From NCBI GenBank assembly GCA_028583415.1, contig CM053267.1, positions 2,170,001-2,234,000 on the forward strand: a DNA stretch of 64,000 nucleotides, written 5' to 3'. Every line of letters begins with the position of its first letter. Position 1 is the stretch's first letter. Source of the DNA: Protea cynaroides. Its lineage: Eukaryota > Streptophyta > Magnoliopsida > Proteales > Proteaceae. The notes beneath the pieces were generated by a model that was given only the letters and a program-made list of their open reading frames with translations, was not told where the DNA came from and searched no databases. A program made the position numbers and the translations under genes. Positions 56,894 to 64,000 of the stretch are shown one piece after another.

Positions 56894-58306
56894 GACAGTC
56901 CGTGTAACGCACGGTAGAGAGGGGTTATTATTATTATTTTTTTTTTTTTTAAACGCTAGAAGAGAAGCCTTTCTGTGTTCTGAAAAGAAGAAAAAAAATC
57001 AAAAAAGTTAAACGAAAGGGAAAGGGGTTTCTTCAAGGTTTTTTTGGAGAAAACCCATCAGGATTTGGTTGCTTATTTATCAAGAGATCCGGCGCTTCGG
57101 TCTTGGAGCTTCAGCCACAGCTAGAAGCATAGGAATCGTCACTCTTGCCCCAACAAAGAAGCTTTCTAAATCACCCGATTCTTTTGGGAGCATGGAAAAA
57201 ACGGAAGGAGGATTTCGGAAAAAAAGGATTTCAGTGATCTTCCATCTTCTACGGCACCGATGACAGAGCTGTGAACTCTATGGACTCATCTTGAAGCTTG
57301 GAAAGCCTTATGCGTTATGGGAAAATCAGAGAGGAACTTCACCGTAATCACGAACTGAGATCTTACACAATCTGCAAGAAGTTCACCGTAACCAGCTTGG
57401 CATCTTGATCACCCTGAGTTCTGTCAAGATCTCCGACCTCTGTTGCAGTACAATTTCTGAGTTGAAATCAACAAATGCAAAAGAAAATTGGCACGAAATC
57501 AACAAATCGGACCGAAATTTGGCCGAAATCAACAATTTTGGACCAAAATTTGGTACAACTGTACCACGACCAAGGTTCATATCGGTATTGATAAAAATCA
57601 AAATTTTGGATTTCGGCCGAAACTCTGAACTATGGTGGAGATAAAGACTTGTTTTAAAATGGAAGAACTACATGGTATCGAGAGGGTGATTCAAGGCTCT
57701 CCTCTACAAATCCCACCGGTGATTTTCGTTTCTGTCTGCATCATCTTTCCAGATCTGTTTTTAGCTCAGATCTATTCTACGATTTATTTTTTTGGCAAGA
57801 TCTGCTTTTATGTGGGTTTTGCTGAAAACTTTTAATTCTTGAACTTTGATATTATGCAATGACAGAACAACATTCCGGTGCAAGCTTGATTAACATTCCG
57901 GTGCAAACTTGATTAAAGCATCTACATTGTATGTGAGAAGCAGAGGGTATTCCTTGGAATTTTTTGTGATGAGCGCAATTTAGACAAAGTGGAACAAAGA
58001 GGAAGAAGAAGATGATGCAAGGTTACTTTGGTCATTAAAAAAATATGGGTCTCTCACCGTCAGTATTTAACAAAAAATACTAACGGTGTGGGTTTAGTTG
58101 TCTTCTAACAATATTTGTAAGGGAGGTATTTGTCTTTTCCTGAAACTTTGGGGGTCAATTGTCATTAAGGTATAATACAGGGGAGGTAACCGTCTTTTTT
58201 CCAAAAAAAAAATCCGAAATGGAATTTCTATGTCTATATCATATCATGCTAAAGTATGTAATGAGTGAGAATAGTAGTAAATTAGAAACAAAGTAACAAA
58301 CTAATG
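56894..58306. other. Intergenic, no gene seen
   Basis: Poly(T) at 56939-56951, CGAAAT-rich stretches at 57480-57620, an ACATTCCGGTGCAA duplication near 57870-57910. No supported gene. Confidence 0.5.
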
Positions 58307-58367
58307 TTATATAACTTATATTGTTTTTTTTTTTTTTTTTTTTTTGATAGTTATATAACTTATATTG
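58307..58367 (-). mobile_element. Retroposition scar: poly(A) only, 17-bp target duplication
   Basis: TTATATAACTTATATTG at 58307-58323 and again at 58351-58367, with 22 T and GATAG between. On the minus strand it reads five bases plus a poly(A) tail, as left by an extremely 5'-truncated LINE or SINE insertion. Confidence 0.75.
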
Positions 58368-58680
58368 TTATTATAACATTCCAAAACATTCTTTAATTAT
58401 CAATTACATAGAATAAGGAAATCCACTCAAATCATGACAAGTTTCGTGGCGCATCTAATCCCCGAACCTAAAACCATTGTTGTTGCCAATAAAGGTTCTC
58501 TCATTTCATCACATATGCATCTCATTCATAGACTTTACATATAAATTTATAAGAAAAAAATAGTTTAGGGAAGAAATAGTTACCTTTTTGTTTCAAATCT
58601 TAAAAGCCTTAATGAAACGAAGTTCAATGCACCTTGGGGTGCAAGGAAACGATGGAAGATGAGAAGAAAAATAGAAAAAA

Positions 58681-59863
58681 GGGTAATTGACACATACTAT
58701 CCCTGTAGTTTACCTTGATTCCAGATATTTTAATAATTTGTTGAACCGGACGAGTTACCCCCTGGTTTTAACGTTCTTAAACAAATATGGTAAATATACT
58801 ACTTTACCCCCTGGTTCAACCGCTTCTGTGTTTTCTATTTCTTCTTCCTTCCGTCAAATCAAAATCGAGACCAATCGCTTACAGGCTGTAGGCTACAGTG
58901 CTTCAGTCAGTCAAACGAATTGGGTTTTCTAACTTTTTTATCGGATTCCGGTCAAATTTCTGTGAAATAGAGCAGAATCCGCAATGATCCTGAAAACTGG
59001 GTTTTCTCCTCAAATCAAAAAGAAAAAAAAAACACAAAAAACTTCTAACCGGTAAGAATTCTAGAAATCCCTACAAATTTGGAAGAAGGTCGTAGTGGTT
59101 TTTCAGAGAGAAAAGATCCTTCGATTCAACAAGCTAGACCCATTCCAAAATCGTCAAAAATCCAGAATAAAATACAAAAAGGAGGAAATTATTTTTCCTT
59201 ATCTTTAGTGAGAGGGTTATTGGTTAGTGGAGAAAACATAGGAGAAGAAGTAGGGGAGAGGGTTATTGGTTAGTGGAGAAAACATAGGAGAAGAATTAGG
59301 GAAGAAGAAGAGAAGAAGTAGGGAAGTAGAAGAGAAGATATAGAAAAAAAAATAAAAAACCGTAGATGTGAAAATAAGAGAATGAGAAAAAATGGAGGAA
59401 ACCCGTGGATAAGGGAGAGAGAAAACAGGAGATACACCAGAGGGAGAGAAAACAAAAGAAAAACAGATCGAGAATGATAGAAAAGCTCGTTTTCGTTTTC
59501 TTCGATACAAATTTCTTCCCTATTTCTTCTCCTATATTTTCTCCCACTGACCGATAGCCCTCTTGCTATTTTTTTTTTCCGAAAGCCCCTGCCGCCCTTC
59601 TTCTCATCAGTTGCAGTTGCACTCGCCGCCGAAGAAGAAGATAAGAAAGATAAAAGGTCAAAACGATAAAGGGTATTTTAGTCAGTTCACCCTCCACTAA
59701 AGGGTATTTTGGCCATATTCAAGAGAATAAATGGGTTAAACCGAATGGCTGGACTGGTTTGTCATTATAGTATAAGTGAAAGGGTAGTATGAGTCCGGTT
59801 CAACAACTTATTAGAGTATCTGGAATTGAGGTAAAGTACAGGGGTAGTATGTGTCAATTTCCC
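58681..59863. mobile_element. Mutator-type MITE (non-autonomous)
   Basis: Terminal inverted repeats of about 70 bp (58681-58752 and 59792-59863), beginning GGGTAATTGACACATACTA on one side and GGGAAATTGACACATACTA on the other. Exact 9-bp duplications TAGAAAAAA (58672-58680 / 59864-59872) point to the Mutator superfamily. The 1183 bp contain no transposase. Confidence 0.85.
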
Positions 59864-59872
59864 TAGAAAAAA

Positions 59873-60348
59873 TGAAAAAAATTTGGAAGAAATTAGCCTC
59901 TTTGGGTGGAAATCTACCGAAATCTGTCGAAATCGATCAAAATCTACCGAAATATGAGACTATTTGGTTTCGACCTATAGTTTCGTTTCGATTTGGCCAA
60001 AAACTGAAACATTTCCACCAAAATTTAGAACTATGGTACAAACAATTACAACGAAACAGAATCCTACTCTGTCCAAATTACTTTTGAAAATTGTATATTT
60101 AAAAGTATTTGAATATCAGGTTATCCTTTGTATGTTTGAATTTGAAATTCCTAATAATGTGGAAGAGTTTGTTGCGGACGTCGTTATAGTTTGTCCGTCT
60201 CCTTGTTTGTCGCAAATGATCGGCTGATTGTTACTGTTAATACAGGTGACTAGTGTAGCAAATCCAAGATCAAATCGCTAATGTCATGACCAAGGGACTC
60301 AGCACTATCCGCCATCAGCACTGTCCGCGACAAGCGCAATGTGCATAA
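59873..60348. other. Intergenic, no gene seen
   Basis: A run of CGAAAT words at 59920-60010; otherwise unremarkable. Confidence 0.5.
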
Positions 60349-60443
60349 CCCAATGCGCTGGAATAGCGTATTATGGATAATGATGAGTCACGGACTACCC
60401 AATGCGCTTGAGGTGCGTATCATGGATAATGAGTCACGGACAG
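60349..60443 (+). repeat. Two-copy tandem repeat, 49 and 46 bp
   Basis: Each copy starts CCCAATGCGCT and ends GAGTCACGGAC. Confidence 0.8.
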
Positions 60444-61300
60444 TTAACCACACCCAAGAGGTTCAATTGAACTCAACCACATCTCCAACGGTCACGCAAG
60501 ATTCAAATTCAATTGACTCCTAATCAATCTCTTTTATCTTATTTTTTAATCAAACATTAGCTCTCTCTAATCCTACTTCGGAATTCAAACATTAGTTGTA
60601 ACTGTAACACAAATACTGTCCATTTAATGAAAGGATCAACCCCAATTAAACAGGAAAATTCACCTGTCCGACGGATCAACTAATTCATCAGTTTTTATAA
60701 TCTTGTTTTATATTATTATATATCATATCGGTCTAATTTCCCACTGGATCGATACTTCAATCAAGTCCAGATCAGATCAGTGCCTCAATTTAGAACCTCG
60801 GTGCTAACTGCAAAATAGAAACCAAATCATCCAAAAGATAGATAGGCATTGATGGTTGCAAATAGATTCTTGGTAGCAGCTGAGAAACGAAACCCTATCC
60901 ACATCTTTTACATCCAGACGATGGTTACTAGTCCATAAATAGAAGAACAGGGATCAATCCCTGTGATTTTATGTTGGAGCTCAGTTTGGATTAGGGTTGA
61001 TAGGTCTATAAGAGATTACTTCTCAGTTTCCCCGCTTAATATATGTTACCACTAAAAATAAATGAACAAAATTACCCATTCAACATTTTAATCAGATCGT
61101 GTCATTCAGTTTATTTTCTTATCCATATCCATATCCATATCCATATCCATGACTTATCATTCATCTACAATAACTCACAAGCATGGCACATGGAGATAAA
61201 AGGAGCGGAGAGGAATAAAAAGATACAATTTCTCTCCTTTCCTTCCTTTCTCCTGTTCTTTTTGAAGGGTACAATCTCTCCTTCCCTTTCTTTCTCCTAT
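60444..61300. other. Intergenic, with (CCATAT)n at about 61121-61152
   Basis: No gene signal. The hexamer CCATAT is repeated about five times just before the MAPK 3' end. Confidence 0.6.
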
Positions 61301-61555
61301 TATCCCTTTGAAATGATGGAAATGTAATTCTTCAAACTACTGATCTGCTACCCCCTCCCTAACAGAACTATGAAACAGAAACGTGATGCCTCCCTCCGAG
61401 ACATCCCACCCGCAAACCCCCCAACCCTCTTTCCCTTCCATATAAATTACATTTCCCCATTTCTTTACCTGAAGGAACCATCCCTCACATAGATTACATT
61501 GTCCATTCAAGTCATCAACACCCCCCACAACCGCCGCAACGAGGGCCTTAATTCT
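61301..61555 (-). other. Probable 3' UTR of the MAPK gene
   Basis: Directly downstream of the stop codon. No poly(A) signal was identified with confidence. Confidence 0.4.
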
Positions 61556-63848
61556 CTAGTACATCCTTGTCATGCCATACTGAACAGCTCCCACCTTACT
61601 GTGAGCGGCTGCGGCTGCAGCTGCAGCTGCACCAATTCCACCAAACTGAGATGTAGCTTGCAGCAGGTTCGAATCAATAGCAATTCGGTCATCTACTTGG
61701 TCGACCTTCATTACTCCAGCCCGTGTTAGATAATATTGTGAAGAGTTCATGTCTACGGCAATTTCTGGGACTAATTTGACGGCCATGCTACATTGTGGGA
61801 GTTGTTTGGTTTGTGACAAGTCCCTCGCCCCTTCTGCCCCAGATCTTTCATGCTTCATGCTAGGCCTGCGGTAACAGGATGGTGGAGGGATACCTTGAGG
61901 AAGAAGAACTGCATTCCTAATCAACATTTTTGGATCATAGCCATCTTTCATATTGCTCCCATTCTCATAAGGCACAACTGGTCCAACAACTTTCCCAGGT
62001 TTGGCTGCACAACAAAAAGTAATAGCCATTCGTTCTTTCATTAAAATCATTCATTCAACCAACACTTGAGGACCTAGTACTACTTTTTGGGCAAGTACTA
62101 CAAAAATTATATAAATATGGATAAAACTAAACATTAGCTAATTGATAAATAAATAGAACAAAAGGTATCACACCATGATTATGCAACTGTACTTGGAAGA
62201 ATTAAAAGGAGAGGCTTACAATGAATCAAGTATTGCAGCATTGCAGGTCACAGAATTATTGTACGCTCATTGCTTAATGGGAATAGGAAAACCGAAACCA
62301 TATGTATTATACTGAAGTTTGAATTATGTAATTCTTCATCAATTTCAACTAGTGTTATTTCAATTCTATTAGCAGTAGTTACTCATCAACTCAGTATCCT
62401 AATTTCCTATTCACTTCCCTAAAACCTATCATCAACTCATATCCCATAGATAAAGGCTAGCGACCAACCGAATCTAATCGTAGCTCCTGGGCAGCACTAA
62501 ACAGCCAGTGAAATCCAATCAATATCAATCACCCCCTTCCTGCCCCAAAAAACAACAAATTTTTTTGGCTTCAATCAATTTCTCCTCAAACCCTAATTTG
62601 AATTTCAAAAATGATAGAATATTCCATTACAGGATTCATCTATAATACCTATTAAGCATTTTTTTAGTGCTAGATTTAGGACAAAATCAATAACCCCCTT
62701 CCTGCCCCAAAAAGAACAATTTTTTTGGGCTTCCAACAATTTCTCCACAAACCCTAATTTGAATTTCAAGAATGATAGAATATTCCATTACAGCATTCAT
62801 CTATCATACCTATTGTGCATTTTTGCTTAGTGCTAGATTTAGGACAAAATCTCATCAGATGCATCCAATAATATCTCAGCCAGAGTAGGACGACTTATAT
62901 AATATCTACATAATACAATGGGGTACATAAATTTCAGATGTACCTGAAAAAATGCAGCACCCCAGACCAACTCAACATCCAAATGTTTTTGCATGTGAAC
63001 AAAAATAAATTTTTTAGATACAAAAAACAAGTTGATTGGGAGGAGTATCGTACCCATTGGAATCTGATGTGATGCCTGCAAAGTCCTTGGAATATGTCCA
63101 ATTCCATTTGTATCTCTTGAGATCTTACTACATGCTTCCTCTGAGATTTGTCGATCTCTGAATGTACCCATATTTGGCTGTTCCTTGGGGGGAATTGTAT
63201 TTGAATGGACAACTGTTGATCTGAAATAGAGGACAGTAACGAACATGATAATGTAATCACCTTTATATTTTAGTAGATTTATGGTTGGTCATGATTTCTT
63301 CTCTTGCTTTTCATTTCTTCTTTCATGTAACTTATAGATAAATAAATGATCAAAGCAAGAAGACAAGAAATAACCATAAATGTTCATATTTTAGAAGACA
63401 CGAGCTACTAAAATGAAACTCAGCAAGAGAAGTACCTTGGCAAGGAAACATGCTTTCTCTCAAATGGAATCACCGGCCCATTTTTTCCACCATTTTCATC
63501 AAGATGTGAAAATTGCTTTCTAAATTGATCGAGAGCACTGCACATTAAAGTAGCAAAGAAAACCACCAGTTGAGGATAATGCAAATAACCAAATATCAGA
63601 ATGAACCCATCTAAATAACTATAATTAAATAACAACCTAGGATAGAGAAAAGTTGTCCTTTCTGTTCCATTCATGTAGTCTTTCAGCAGTTGTGGATGAT
63701 ATTCTAATATTTCCCGGAAAATCAATTCCCTAATGTCATCCTTTGTTACTCTCCGCCGCTCAAACTCGAACTCTAGCTTTGTAATGGGCTGACAAGAGGG
63801 CTCTCTCTCCACTTTCGCTAGGCCTTTGAAGTAAGGATCAGAAAGAGC
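61556..63848 (-). CDS. Clade-D (TDY-type) mitogen-activated protein kinase, last four exons
   Basis: Ser/Thr kinase of MAPK cascades. Exons (minus): 63848-63637, 63537-63436, 63220-63054, 62004-61556; all introns GT...AG and codons join in phase, giving the last 309 residues. Exon 1 here: DPYFKGLAKVEREPSCQPI, then RRRVTKDDIRELIFREILEYH, the end of the kinase C-lobe and start of the extension. Next SALDQFRKQF and GPVIPFERKHVSLPR, then STVVHSNTIPPKEQ, then AKPGKVVGPVVPYENG and a tail with nine Ala (61605-61631) ending GMTRMY. This extension is typical of plant clade-D MAPKs (MPK8/9/15-20 type in Arabidopsis). The kinase core and TDY loop lie beyond 64000. 63849-64000 reads as intron. The gene looks functional. 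Confidence 0.94.
62531..62850. repeat. 162-bp tandem duplication in the last MAPK intron
   Basis: Copies begin ACCCCCTTCCTGCCCC at 62531 and 62693 and stay alike through ATTTAGGACAAAATC, with scattered substitutions. It lies in the 1049-nt intron 62005-63053 and is not coding. Confidence 0.85.
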
Positions 63849-64000
63849 CTAGTAAACCAAAGAACCAACAGTAAGAAAAAATCACCACTTAAATGACTAG
63901 CAGATGGAAAAAGAAAACCTAAAGACAACTAGCAATCCAATCAAGCCTTTAGACTAGTAGGGAAATAATGGATGGTGAATCTAGAATAGAAGATTAAAAG

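Noticed and set aside
61850..62044. Plus-strand frame over the last MAPK exon
   Set aside because: Antisense of a well-supported coding exon.
1..64000. tRNA, rRNA or CRISPR loci
   Set aside because: None seen. Only primer sites complementary to tRNA-Met, 12 bases each, resemble tRNA.

Overview
The window is nuclear DNA of a flowering plant. It holds one ordinary host gene at the right edge: the last four coding exons of a clade-D (TDY-type, from the C-terminal extension) mitogen-activated protein kinase, minus strand, 61556-63848. Nearly everything to its left is retrotransposon. The species cannot be named from the sequence; the intron style, the EEP/RT LINE, chromodomain Ty3/gypsy elements with 2.3-kb LTRs and an Ogre/Tat-like 4.3-kb LTR only say non-grass-like angiosperm.

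Layout. 1-4501: a LINE on the minus strand, its RT frame still fully open to the window edge, inserted in the U5 end of an LTR (4502-4583). 4584-55554: a nested stack. The oldest layer, element E (+ strand, gag only, 3' LTR 41520-55554), was entered by element B (6828-38305, TSD ATTAA). B was entered by solo LTR S1 (9035-11360, TSD CATAG/CATTG), element A (11563-23720, TSD ACCTA), solo LTR S2 (28995-31363, TSD AGTAT/AGTGT) and an Ogre/Tat-like solo LTR (32924-37203, TSD CATAT). E was also entered by a 172-bp solo LTR (39801-39972, TSD GCACT), solo LTR S3 (41772-44084, TSD TGTAC) and element D (46001-55166, TSD ATGAA). 55559-55995 is a Ty1/copia gag scrap. 56000-61300 is intergenic DNA with a tandem repeat, a poly(T) retroposition scar, a Mutator-type MITE (58681-59863, 9-bp TSD) and dispersed CGAAATTT-rich repeats. 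61300-64000 is the MAPK gene.

A, B, D and the solo LTRs S1-S3 are one extended family of chromoviruses: LTRs start TGTAAGACC and end GTGTGACA, the primer binding site matches initiator tRNA-Met, and pol is PR-RT-RH-INT-chromodomain. Three things make the family worth study. (1) Between the 5' LTR and gag, A and the much older E carry a gene on the opposite strand, with a 5'-UTR intron that has good splice sites; its protein is conserved between A and E. (2) In A and D, gag and pol are separated by a 68-69-nt GT...AG intron whose removal restores the frame. (3) The LTRs carry short words repeated at fixed positions; the words are alike within one LTR but differ between subfamilies, and one set (GGTCGA-containing) surrounds the TATA box and recurs in the leader where the antisense gene begins. 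Element A has been inactivated almost only by C-to-T/G-to-A changes, the pattern of methylation decay.
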